Positions 16,906 to 24,663 of a DNA stretch of 64,000 nt are shown here, one piece after another. The DNA comes from an uncultured Ruminococcus sp. (GTDB lineage Bacteria > Bacillota > Clostridia > Oscillospirales > Ruminococcaceae). Position numbers and translations under genes: made by a program. The notes beneath the pieces are model-generated. The model was not told where the DNA came from. It saw only the letters and a program-made list of their open reading frames with translations, and searched no databases. Each line of letters starts with the position of its first letter. Position 1 is the first letter of the stretch. The DNA lies in the NCBI RefSeq assembly GCF_934476685.1, contig NZ_CAKSNX010000005.1, forward strand, positions 62,001 through 126,000, in the 5' to 3' direction.

Positions 16906-17892
16906 TTACGCTAAATTAGCAGCTGTGCAGTCGTAAACCTTTACCGCCGCATCAGACATTCTTGAAAAACCTGCAAGTATCGAGCAGGATATCTCCTCGC
17001 ACTGCGCAGAAATAAGCTTGTCGTAGTCTACGATAACGTCCGTTCCAAGTATCATCTCCGCTGCGTAATCTGCGTCAACTCCAATAATAGTGTTGTCCCC
17101 TAAAGCAGAACACTTTATAATTGTTACCCCGTATGGAGTCTTTACCGCACCGTTCGCCATGTAATCACTTACTACGAACTTCATCTCATCAAGCGCAAGT
17201 ATCTTCGCCATTACCGCAGGACTGCATATCATCGTGTTCATGTTGTAACTGTCCATAGATGCCCAGAATGCCGCAAGATCATCGTATGTCATCTTTGCTC
17301 CGCTGTTCTTCATAGCCGAAATGTCCCTCTTCAGTTCAGTAACAAGCGCACCATTCACCGCATTTCCAATGACCGCACCAAGATTTCTCAGCACTACCGC
17401 AAATGTGTCTATCCTCTGCTTTCTGATAGATTCGTATGAGCAGGAAAGTCTTCTCGCATACTTCACCAGCCTCTTTGACTCCGCCGCAAGCGTTACCCTT
17501 GTTTCAGGAAGTGCCGCACCCTCCGCACAGGTGTCGCTCGCCCCCGTCTTTACAATGGAAAGTCCCCTGTAATCTACTCCGTCTGTGTATGATACCGCTG
17601 CGCATACCTCTGCCGCTATGCTCGCCTCGTCCATTCCCTCCTTTATGCATCGTCTGATAAATTCAGGGAAAAGTACAGCCGACTCAGCCGAAATAAAGAA
17701 CTTCTCCACCATGTCCGAACCCGCTCCGTTTATGCGTATGCCGAAACGCTTCAGCTGTCTTTCAAATGCGTCAAAGCCTTTCAGCTCCGTGTTCTCGTAT
17801 CCCTCGTCAGGGTCAAGCTCCGTCAGAGCCTGTGTGAATGTCTTTCCTGTGATAGAATAAAGTGACTTGTCAAGTTTAATGTTGTTGTACAT
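16906..17892 (-). CDS. HK97-fold major capsid protein
   Basis: A protein of 328 residues from ATG 17892 (MYNNIKLDKSLYSITGKTF), where AAAAGGAG lies about 9 bases upstream; the frame could extend to 17913 without a better site. The pattern EGAALPETRVTL followed by KYARRLSCSYESIRKQRIDT and a long helix with FAVVLRNLGAVIGNAVNGALV (about 125-195) is that of HK97-like capsid proteins (E-loop, spine helix, P-domain). MICSPAVMAKIL and AEMILGTDVIVDYDKLISAQ at the C terminus match A-domain strands. It would build the icosahedral shell. Its position after the protease gene is canonical. Confidence 0.8.
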   Translation of the reverse strand: MYNNIKLDKSLYSITGKTFTQALTELDPDEGYENTELKGFDAFERQLKRFGIRINGAGSDMVEKFFISAESAVLFPEFIRRCIKEGMDEASIAAEVCAAVSYTDGVDYRGLSIVKTGASDTCAEGAALPETRVTLAAESKRLVKYARRLSCSYESIRKQRIDTFAVVLRNLGAVIGNAVNGALVTELKRDISAMKNSGAKMTYDDLAAFWASMDSYNMNTMICSPAVMAKILALDEMKFVVSDYMANGAVKTPYGVTIIKCSALGDNTIIGVDADYAAEMILGTDVIVDYDKLISAQCEEISCSILAGFSRMSDAAVKVYDCTAANLA

Positions 17893-18007
17893 AAATAAAT
17901 TTCTCCTTTTCATTTTTAGTATTGTTTTTTATTTTCTCTCTTTTTTCTCTTTTCTTATTGTCCGTTTGCCGTCCCATAGTTTTTTATCCGGTAACCAACT
18001 TTTCCGC

Positions 18008-18904
18008 CTACTTCCCCCTGCGTGTCCTCTGCCTCATTCTGAATCCGCCGTCATCTTTCCCCTCCTTTTCATCTGCGTCCTCAGAGTATATCATCGCCCT
18101 GCATTCAAAGTCCTCGCTCTCAGCCGCCTGACGCTCCAAACGCTTTTTCAAAGCCATAAGCTCGTAAAAGTCCATCTCCTTCGTCCGCTCCGCCATAGCC
18201 TCCGCCGAAACAAAAGGCTTTGTGAAGTAGCTTAACCTCATTATCTCCTTTCTCATCTCTCCGCAGGCACTCTCAACTTTTTTCATAAGCTCTCCCTCAG
18301 AACTGCCGAAACCGCCGCAGGCGTACTTCTTCGCCACCCCTGCATTTCTCTGAGCAGGCACAGCCACAAAGCTCCATTCATATGCGTCCGCAGGTGATTC
18401 AAGAACGTGAAAACAAAGCCTTTCACCGTATCTCTTCCCCTTCATGTGCATACAAGGCTCTTTCATTACGTCCGCCCCGCATACAGAACATATCTTTCTC
18501 TCCACTGCACAGCTGACGGAAACCTCTTTCTTTATCCCTCCGTCTATCTCCGCAATGAGCGAACGGTTGTCCTCCGTCCTCACCATGTATGCGTACCCCA
18601 TAAGCGCAGTGTATTTCTCCCCGTCGCAGGTCAGCCTGTCAGTGTATTCCTTTACCTGCGTGTCGTATATCCTCGCCGTCTGATTTTCTCCCCTCGGATC
18701 ATGGTCGAATATCCCCGTCCTGCCTATGTAAAGCTCCGCAAGCTTTTTCAGCGAATCCACCGAAAACTTCTCGTTGTCCCTGTCCACCTCGTTGTCGCAA
18801 AGCAGTACAGAAAAACAGTATACGTCCTCCGCCTTCAGCTCCCCCACAGCGTGAACATTGATCTTTTCCATTACCTCGTCCGTTATCTCTATGGACTTGT
18901 CCAT
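18008..18904 (-). CDS. Phage prohead protease/scaffold-type protein with a zinc-knuckle-like insert
   Basis: A protein of 298 residues. DVYCFSVLLCDNEVDRDNEKF (about 26-46) and EWSFVAVPAQRNAGVAKKYA (about 173-192) bracket a domain seen between portal and capsid genes in many Firmicutes phages and taken to be the prohead protease. An embedded CSVCGADVMKEPCMHMKG has the C-x2-C-x8-C-x-H spacing of a metal site. The C-terminal third is charged and helical (KKVESACGEMRKEIMRLS, ELMALKKRLERQAAESE) and may be the scaffold delta-domain fused to the protease. The catalytic residues are not clear by eye. It is located correctly between portal and capsid genes. Confidence 0.65.
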   Translation of the reverse strand: MDKSIEITDEVMEKINVHAVGELKAEDVYCFSVLLCDNEVDRDNEKFSVDSLKKLAELYIGRTGIFDHDPRGENQTARIYDTQVKEYTDRLTCDGEKYTALMGYAYMVRTEDNRSLIAEIDGGIKKEVSVSCAVERKICSVCGADVMKEPCMHMKGKRYGERLCFHVLESPADAYEWSFVAVPAQRNAGVAKKYACGGFGSSEGELMKKVESACGEMRKEIMRLSYFTKPFVSAEAMAERTKEMDFYELMALKKRLERQAAESEDFECRAMIYSEDADEKEGKDDGGFRMRQRTRRGK

Positions 18905-18943
18905 TCTCTTTCCTCCCTCTCGTTACTTTTTATTCTCATAATT

Positions 18944-20122
18944 CTATTTATTTTCCTGAGCCTCAAGCCTTAACTCAATCTCCCTCGCCTGCGCATTGTA
19001 AAGACGTGACTTCGCCAAAGCCTCCTCGTCCTGAAGATTTATGTTCGCCCATTCTACCTGTGCCCTGCCGCCGCAGCCGCAAAGCCTTAAATGTGCCGAG
19101 CATACCTCCTCCAACACAGGTGTGAGCAGCCTGCGGTAATATTCTAGCTCACTTGTAAGAATATCCGCCTGTTGAGCCGACATCCTCTCCGTCGTTGACC
19201 AGTTGAGTCCCAGTAAAAACGGCGGTACAGAAAGCTTTGCCGCTATCTGCTCCAAAAGCTGCCTTACAGGTACTTCCGTGTCGATTATCTGATTTTCCGC
19301 TCCGATGACCTTTACATCAACGTCGCCAACTGCCACAAAATCCTTTACAATGCCATTCTTTGCACTCTGCATTCCGTCCGACCATGCCGCAGCGATCTCT
19401 TTCGCCCTCTCCTTTGCGAATATCCTGTCGCCGTCCGCCGTTGGCTTGTATGTCACAGCGTATCTGACGTTTCCTACCCTGTCAAAATTCTGCCCGATGC
19501 ACTGATATATCCTCATCAGCACCGAACTTATGGCAGGCAGTCCCCTCAGCAGCGATACTCCCTCCGGATGCTTCGGACTAGGGTTGAGCGCCGTGTAAAG
19601 CAGTCTTTCGGGATCTCTGACTTTCATCTTTGTCCCGTTCACTCCGCCGTTGTCGAAGTATACCTCCATATCCAGCGGACCTCTCCCCTGCTTGATGTGG
19701 TAAAGCGAACTGTCCGCCACCGCCAAGCCTTTTATCGAGCGTGACCTCTGATCTGCGATTATCATTCCCACAGCCTTTCCGTAGGTCAGCAGCGAGTCAA
19801 GGTACATATCCGCAAAAGTGTATATTGACTTTCCCGAAACGCCTACCCTTACCTCTCTGCAAAATCTGTCCAGCTCACGCTGAAAAGCCTCGTCCTCCGC
19901 CTTGACCGTGAAATCCCCCACCAGTCTTATTATCTTTCCGAAACAAGCGTCGATCATGGGAACTTCCGCCCTCAGCCTGTCATAAAGCCCGCTCTCCAGC
20001 ATATCTGTACAGCAGGCAAGCCGAAACGGCGAAGCTATCGGCTGTGAACAGTAAACTGTCCTCTGCGCCGCCTGAGTTTTCAAAGCATTTTCCTTTGCCT
20101 TTCTTCTTCCGAATACAGCCAT
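18944..20122 (-). CDS. Phage portal protein
   Basis: A protein of 392 residues from ATG 20122 (GAGGGGG about 9 bases upstream; a GTG at 20131 that overlaps the TerL stop is too close to it). Typical portal features: an N-terminal segment ASPFRLACCTDMLESGLYDR, MYLDSLLTYGKAVGMIIADQ in the wing/stem, RDPERLLYTALNPSPKHPEG, LLRGLPAISSVLMRIY, and a late helix LLEQIAAKLSVPPFLLGLNW followed by TERMSAQQADILTSEL. This pattern (I/V-A-x-x-L-x-V-P-P-x-L-L-G) is diagnostic for portals. The dodecameric portal is the DNA entry gate and docks the TerL motor. It overlaps or abuts the TerL gene. Confidence 0.88.
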   Translation of the reverse strand: MAVFGRRKAKENALKTQAAQRTVYCSQPIASPFRLACCTDMLESGLYDRLRAEVPMIDACFGKIIRLVGDFTVKAEDEAFQRELDRFCREVRVGVSGKSIYTFADMYLDSLLTYGKAVGMIIADQRSRSIKGLAVADSSLYHIKQGRGPLDMEVYFDNGGVNGTKMKVRDPERLLYTALNPSPKHPEGVSLLRGLPAISSVLMRIYQCIGQNFDRVGNVRYAVTYKPTADGDRIFAKERAKEIAAAWSDGMQSAKNGIVKDFVAVGDVDVKVIGAENQIIDTEVPVRQLLEQIAAKLSVPPFLLGLNWSTTERMSAQQADILTSELEYYRRLLTPVLEEVCSAHLRLCGCGGRAQVEWANINLQDEEALAKSRLYNAQAREIELRLEAQENK

Positions 20123-20127
20123 TCCTT

Positions 20128-21465
20128 TCACCCCCTCTCTGTCTGAATCGTTCTATCCAGCGATATCACCGAAAATCCATCGTCCCCGATGCCATTCAGC
20201 GACGTTACAAAATACCTCATATCGTCCATTGCGTGGTCATGCTCCTTTACAGGACAGTCCCTTCCTGCATTTTCGTCCCAACGGTAAAGAGCGAACTCCC
20301 TCAGTGTATCTTCGCACCTCTTGCTGAACATAAGCTTTCCCTGACGAATGTAGTCGGAAACCTTTCTTATCCCCGTAACAACATCATTGTCCGCCTGCCT
20401 TACACAGTATCGCCTGTGCCTCGTTATGCATTCGATAAATGAAGCCGCCGACGGATCGCATACGATGTAATCTATCTCCCTGCCGCCTATAAGACCGCAT
20501 AAAGCCTCGTAATGCTCCTCGTCCGTCCGCCTTTTCCCCTCTTTCGCCGAGTCGAAATAGTATTCGTCTATCCTCAGCCACTTTTCTCCAAGCTTTCCCC
20601 AAAGCCCGAAGCTTGACGGATTGACCGTCCCGTAATCACAGCTCACCACAAAACGCTCATAGTTATTTTCCGCCGCCTTTCTTCCGCCGATAATGTCGCC
20701 GTCATTAAATGTATGCTCAAGACTGCTGAACATAGGGTAAACCAACCCCTCCGCCGCAGCCCATCTGCCTAAAACGAACCTCTGATAAAACGTCCCCGTG
20801 TACAGCCTTGCATATCTGTTTATCACCGACCTAGTAAGACTGGGATTGTCCTCCAATGAAAAATGCCTGTACAGCATATTCTTCTCCGCCGCCTTGTCTA
20901 TCCATTCACGCTTGAACCAGTGGAACGGATTGTCCGGATTGCAGTTGAACCATAGCTTTGACCCCGCCACCGAGCATCTCGCCACAGCCTGCTCCACAAA
21001 ACTTCTCGGCATAAGCGCCGTTTCGTCCATAAGTATCCCCGCCAGCGTTATTCCCTGTATAAGCGAAGCCGAACCCTCGTCCTTTCCGCCGAATATGTAA
21101 AACCTGTTGCACCTTCCGCCGTATGAAATATCAAAATAATTCTTTGAAATGCTGTCCCGTACCGAACAGCCGAAACTCTCCAACTGACGCTGAAGATCCG
21201 TCACAAGATTTCTCCTCACCGAGCGGATAGTCTTGCCGCATATGCCGAAATTTTTACCGTCGAACAGACTCATCGCCCATATGCCGAAAGAAATGCCCAT
21301 TGAAAAGGTCTTGCCCGACCTTACTGCCCCGTCGCAGATTATGCCGTCATACCGCCTGTATCTCCTGTTCGCCCACCAGCCAAGCACAAATGCCTGCTTG
21401 TCCGACAGCTTTAAAGGAGCTTTTTCTATTTTCTCTATTTTCTCTATTTTCTCTATTTTCCCCAC
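20128..21465 (-). CDS. Phage terminase large subunit (PBSX/TerL type)
   Basis: A protein of 445 residues starting at GTG 21465, three bases after the TerS stop. The ATPase P-loop reads CDGAVRSGKTFSMG (about 44-57); the Walker B segment is AGILMDETALMPRSFVEQ. The C-terminal RNase H-like nuclease carries VVSCDYGTVNPSSFGLWG, then VCDPSAASFIECI and HDHAMDDMRYFV with the metal-binding Asp residues. It packages DNA into the prohead and cuts concatemers. The N terminus holds four K-I-E units encoded by a 9-base tandem repeat (21423-21460). All motifs needed for activity seem to be present. Confidence 0.92.
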   Translation of the reverse strand: MGKIEKIEKIEKIEKAPLKLSDKQAFVLGWWANRRYRRYDGIICDGAVRSGKTFSMGISFGIWAMSLFDGKNFGICGKTIRSVRRNLVTDLQRQLESFGCSVRDSISKNYFDISYGGRCNRFYIFGGKDEGSASLIQGITLAGILMDETALMPRSFVEQAVARCSVAGSKLWFNCNPDNPFHWFKREWIDKAAEKNMLYRHFSLEDNPSLTRSVINRYARLYTGTFYQRFVLGRWAAAEGLVYPMFSSLEHTFNDGDIIGGRKAAENNYERFVVSCDYGTVNPSSFGLWGKLGEKWLRIDEYYFDSAKEGKRRTDEEHYEALCGLIGGREIDYIVCDPSAASFIECITRHRRYCVRQADNDVVTGIRKVSDYIRQGKLMFSKRCEDTLREFALYRWDENAGRDCPVKEHDHAMDDMRYFVTSLNGIGDDGFSVISLDRTIQTERG

Positions 21466-21468
21466 CGG

Positions 21469-21969
21469 CTAGTCCGCCTCCCTTTCGTCAGCGTCCTCTG
21501 CGCCGTCAATATCCTGCGCCTGCCTGTAAAAAGCCTCAAGAAAAGCCTCCGCCGCAGAAATCTCCCGCAGCTGCGGATCAAGCTCCACCAGCTTTTCCAA
21601 AGCCTTCTGACGGTCGAAAAACTTCATCTCTATACCGCCGCCCTTCGGACGCTTTATCTCCGCAACATTGAAAAGATCCGCCCTCATTATCCTCTCCGCC
21701 TCAGGCTCATCATCAAAAGCCAGCGCAACAGCGTCGTTGACCGCCCCGAAAGCAAGCCTTGAAAGCCCCGTCTTGACGTAGCATAAGCTCTGCTGATCTC
21801 CGCTGTCCAAACGCCTTATCTCATTCTGCACCGCCTGCCGTGACAGAAGATCAGCCTCCGCACGCCTTGCCTCATCAGGTCTTACCCCTAAACGCACCGC
21901 CGTTTCAGCGCCGTTCCTCGTCCTCACGAACATTCTCGCAAAATCCTTCATAGAAAATTTAAAATTCAT
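21469..21969 (-). CDS. Phage terminase small subunit
   Basis: A protein of 166 residues from ATG 21969, chosen for GGAGGG 6 bases upstream; the frame runs open to 22005. The N terminus FSMKDFARMFVRTRNGAETA followed by VRLGVRPDEARRAEADLLSR is a DNA-binding helix-turn-helix of TerS type, with the middle QAVQNEIRRLDSG matching the L-x-x-x-x-V-x-x-x-I pattern of small terminases. A downstream helical part mediates oligomerisation. It selects the DNA to package. As first gene of the cassette it marks the 5' end of the operon; no strong SigA promoter was identified upstream. Confidence 0.75.
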   Translation of the reverse strand: MNFKFSMKDFARMFVRTRNGAETAVRLGVRPDEARRAEADLLSRQAVQNEIRRLDSGDQQSLCYVKTGLSRLAFGAVNDAVALAFDDEPEAERIMRADLFNVAEIKRPKGGGIEMKFFDRQKALEKLVELDPQLREISAAEAFLEAFYRQAQDIDGAEDADEREAD

Positions 21970-22239
21970 GTTTGCCCTCCGTTCTTTTTTTCGACCGCCG
22001 ATCACTCAGCAAGTCCTTTCACTAACATCGAAAAACCGCCCGAAAGTTGCACTAAAACGTACAACAATTACTCAAATATATCTAAATTAAATTATTTATC
22101 ATATACTTGCACAATCTATTACACCATTTCCTGTGCATGACCCACAAACAGCCGCACACCATTCGTGAATTAGTATTAATTTCAAAACATTTGTGAAACT
22201 GCCACAAAATCACAGAGAAAATTTATCCATTAAAAAGTA

Positions 22240-22267
22240 TTGACAAAATAAATATTTGTTGTAAAAT
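22240..22267 (+). promoter_or_regulatory. SigA promoter of the LRR protein gene
   Basis: TTGACA (22240-22245), 16 bases, TAAAAT (22262-22267), followed by GGGGGAAAA before the ATG at 22301. Confidence 0.65.
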
Positions 22268-22300
22268 ATAAAATAGAAGTAAAAATAAGGGGGAAAACTT

Positions 22301-24208
22301 ATGAAAAAAATTTTAGCCACAGCGTTGGCGCTCACACTCACATTCGGTACATTCGCTCTGCCCGCAGCCGAAAGCGGCGTCTGCATAGCAGATAAATTTG
22401 CGGTTTCAGCGGGTGCAGAAAGCTACGATGACAATGATGATGAATATCGGTACGGTGAATTCGATTACGAGGACTTTCAGTATGATATCCTTGATGACGG
22501 AACGATCGAGATAAAAAAGTATACCGGAAGTAACGGAGCAGTCGATATTCCTAGCACTATTGACGGCAAAGCAGTTACAAGTATCGGCAAAAATACATTT
22601 TATTACAATAAAGCCGTTACAAGCGTAACCATACCGGAAAGTATTACAAACATTGGACAAGATGCGTTTTACCATTGTGATAATATCACCAGTATAACTG
22701 TCCCAAAGAATGTCGAAAGTATTGGTTTGTGTGCATTTTATAGCTTAGGTATTGAAAAAATAAGTGTTGATGTCAGAAATAAGTACTATGCATCAAAAGA
22801 TGGTGTATTGTTCAATAAGAAACAAACAGAACTATTAGCCTACCCTCTCGGTAGTAAAAGAACGGAATACACTGTTCCAAATAGTGTAACTAGTATTAAT
22901 GAACGTTCCTTTACGTCCGCTGTAAATCTTAAAACTCTAACCATCCCTGACAGTGTTGCAAATATTGGATATTTGGCATTTTATCGCTGTAAAAAACTCG
23001 AAACTGTAAATTGGCCTAAAAATACCCCATGCATTGGGGACTCAGCATTTATGTATTGCGAAAGTTTAAAAAACATAACTCTTCCGGATACTTTAACAAG
23101 TATTGGTAGCTCCGTTTTTGATGGCTGTAAAAGTCTTACAAGCATAAGCATTCCATATGGTATAACGACCATTGATTATGAAACGTTTAGCGGTTGCAGC
23201 AGCCTTACAAATGTCACCATTCCTAACAGCGTAACAGAAATCAAACCAGAAGCGTTCAAATTTTGTGACAGCTTGAAACACGTAATTATCCCTGACAGCA
23301 TAACAGAAATTAAGGATAGCGCATTTTATTCATGCGATGATTTGTCATGCCTTTTCCTCCCTAAAAGCGTAAAACTAATTGATCCGAAAGCGTTCGAGAA
23401 TTGTGATAAATTAACTGACATTTACTACGAAGGATCAGAAGAGGAATGGAACAAAATAACCTTTTATTCTAATAATAATCAAACCATAAACTTTAAGAAT
23501 GCCACTAAAAACTACAATTTCACATTTGATCCAAGTACAGCAAAATATGCTTTCTCATGTGACGTATCGCTCCCACCAGTAACCCAATATTTCAGAGGTA
23601 CAAGAATCAAGCCGATAGTTACCGTAAAAGATGGTGACAAGGTACTGAAATGCGGAACAGATTATACCGCAATATATAAAGATAACCTTGTTGCAGGTAA
23701 AGCCTCCGTCATTATAAAAGGCAAGGGCGACTACATAGGAACAACTGTCGAAAATTACATGATAGTTCAGCGTTCTGTTGCAAACTGCGATGTCAAACTG
23801 GATTCTGACAGCTATTACTATAACGGAACAGAGGTATTTCCTTCTGTAAAGTTATTCGCCAACGGAAAAGAGCTGTATGACGGAAACTATACCCTTTCTT
23901 ACAGCAATAACCTTTCCGCAGGCACAGCTACGGTCATTATCAAGGGTCAGAAAAGTCTTAAAGGCACATTCAGAAAGTCCTTCAAGATAAAGCCGAGAGC
24001 CCTTGCTGAATGCACAGTTGAGCTGACAAAAAATTCAGATAACGAATATCAGCCAACAGCAGCCGTAAAGATAGACTCAAACACTATCGACAGCGAAAAC
24101 TACACTGTAAAGTACACTACCTCAGCCGACAATAAGACTGTTAATGTCACACTCACAGGCAAGAAGAACCTTACAGGCTCGGTAACAAAAACTTACACAG
24201 TTCAATAG
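22301..24208 (+). CDS. Secreted leucine-rich-repeat protein (BspA/LRR_5 type) with C-terminal Ig-like repeats
   Basis: A protein of 635 residues. A signal peptide covers about 1-30 (KKILATALALTLTFGTFALP). After an acidic linker (YDDNDDEYRYGEFDYED), residues about 70-390 contain roughly 12 BspA-type leucine-rich repeats of about 23 residues with the SIGxxAFxxCxxLTSITIPxSV pattern. Three C-terminal modules of about 75 residues follow, each with a ..GxxxYxxxYxNNLxAGTATVIIKGxGxxxGT.. core. No LPXTG or SLH anchor is visible, so it is probably released or held by another route. BspA-type proteins commonly bind host or substrate surfaces. Codon use differs from the high-expression genes nearby. Confidence 0.88.
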   Translation: MKKILATALALTLTFGTFALPAAESGVCIADKFAVSAGAESYDDNDDEYRYGEFDYEDFQYDILDDGTIEIKKYTGSNGAVDIPSTIDGKAVTSIGKNTFYYNKAVTSVTIPESITNIGQDAFYHCDNITSITVPKNVESIGLCAFYSLGIEKISVDVRNKYYASKDGVLFNKKQTELLAYPLGSKRTEYTVPNSVTSINERSFTSAVNLKTLTIPDSVANIGYLAFYRCKKLETVNWPKNTPCIGDSAFMYCESLKNITLPDTLTSIGSSVFDGCKSLTSISIPYGITTIDYETFSGCSSLTNVTIPNSVTEIKPEAFKFCDSLKHVIIPDSITEIKDSAFYSCDDLSCLFLPKSVKLIDPKAFENCDKLTDIYYEGSEEEWNKITFYSNNNQTINFKNATKNYNFTFDPSTAKYAFSCDVSLPPVTQYFRGTRIKPIVTVKDGDKVLKCGTDYTAIYKDNLVAGKASVIIKGKGDYIGTTVENYMIVQRSVANCDVKLDSDSYYYNGTEVFPSVKLFANGKELYDGNYTLSYSNNLSAGTATVIIKGQKSLKGTFRKSFKIKPRALAECTVELTKNSDNEYQPTAAVKIDSNTIDSENYTVKYTTSADNKTVNVTLTGKKNLTGSVTKTYTVQ

Positions 24209-24234
24209 TTCCTCCAAAATATAATATTGACTAC

Positions 24235-24269
24235 GATCCCTCTGTCGCTTTTTCTGCGGCAGGGGGATC
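24235..24269 (+). terminator. Weak hairpin after the LRR gene
   Basis: GATCCCTCTGTCGC pairs imperfectly with GCGGCAGGGGGATC; no U-run follows, so termination is uncertain. From here to 24550 the sequence is AT-rich and shows no gene. Confidence 0.4.
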
Positions 24270-24550
24270 AAAATTGTGCATTGTGTCCGTCCGCCGCCTG
24301 CTGCGCTATGTCAATTTAAACAAATGTATCTATTGACATTTAGCTATAAATACCATATAATTATAAAAGGTGCAGTTGTATTCAGAAAGTTCAAATTTAT
24401 AATGACATAATTAAAAATTTGTTCTAAAACAACTCCGCCCATATCTGCCATTCTGAAAAATTTGCTTGGTTTTTCTGTTCTTTAAATTCCACGTTTTCCA
24501 TATCTGAGCGCATAATTTACCGAAAATTTATAGATACTGCTTTTTTCTTC

Positions 24551-24579
24551 TTGAAAAAAGTTCGGGAATATGGTATAAT
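24551..24579 (+). promoter_or_regulatory. SigA promoter of glgP
   Basis: TTGAAA (24551-24556), 17 bases, TATAAT (24574-24579), about 80 bases before the start codon. Confidence 0.7.
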
Positions 24580-24663
24580 TTATAGGACGATTTGTAAATT
24601 AATATTTTTGAAAAACTGAGTTTTATTTTTTTACAAAAAGCGAAGAATTAGGAGGAATGTATA

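Larger units (their letters stand above)
14180..21969 (-). mobile_element. Phage morphogenesis cassette (defective prophage or domesticated particle genes)
   Basis: Nine same-strand genes in canonical tailed-phage order: TerS, TerL, portal, protease/scaffold, major capsid, then (after a dispersed repeat) a connector-like gene, a tail-completion-like gene, a tube-like gene and a tail hub. Most junctions overlap by 1-4 bases or are separated by only a few. No integrase, repressor, replication, tape measure, sheath, lysin or holin gene is present, and no attachment-site repeats were seen at the edges. All frames are open, which is unusual for a decaying prophage. Confidence 0.75.

Noticed and set aside
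18407..18973. A 188-residue plus-strand frame opposite the protease gene
   Set aside because: It has a hydrophobic, low-information translation with no start signals and is explained by antisense codon composition.
14180..22005. Attachment sites for the phage cassette
   Set aside because: I compared the regions beyond both ends and saw no direct repeat or tRNA gene that could be an att site.
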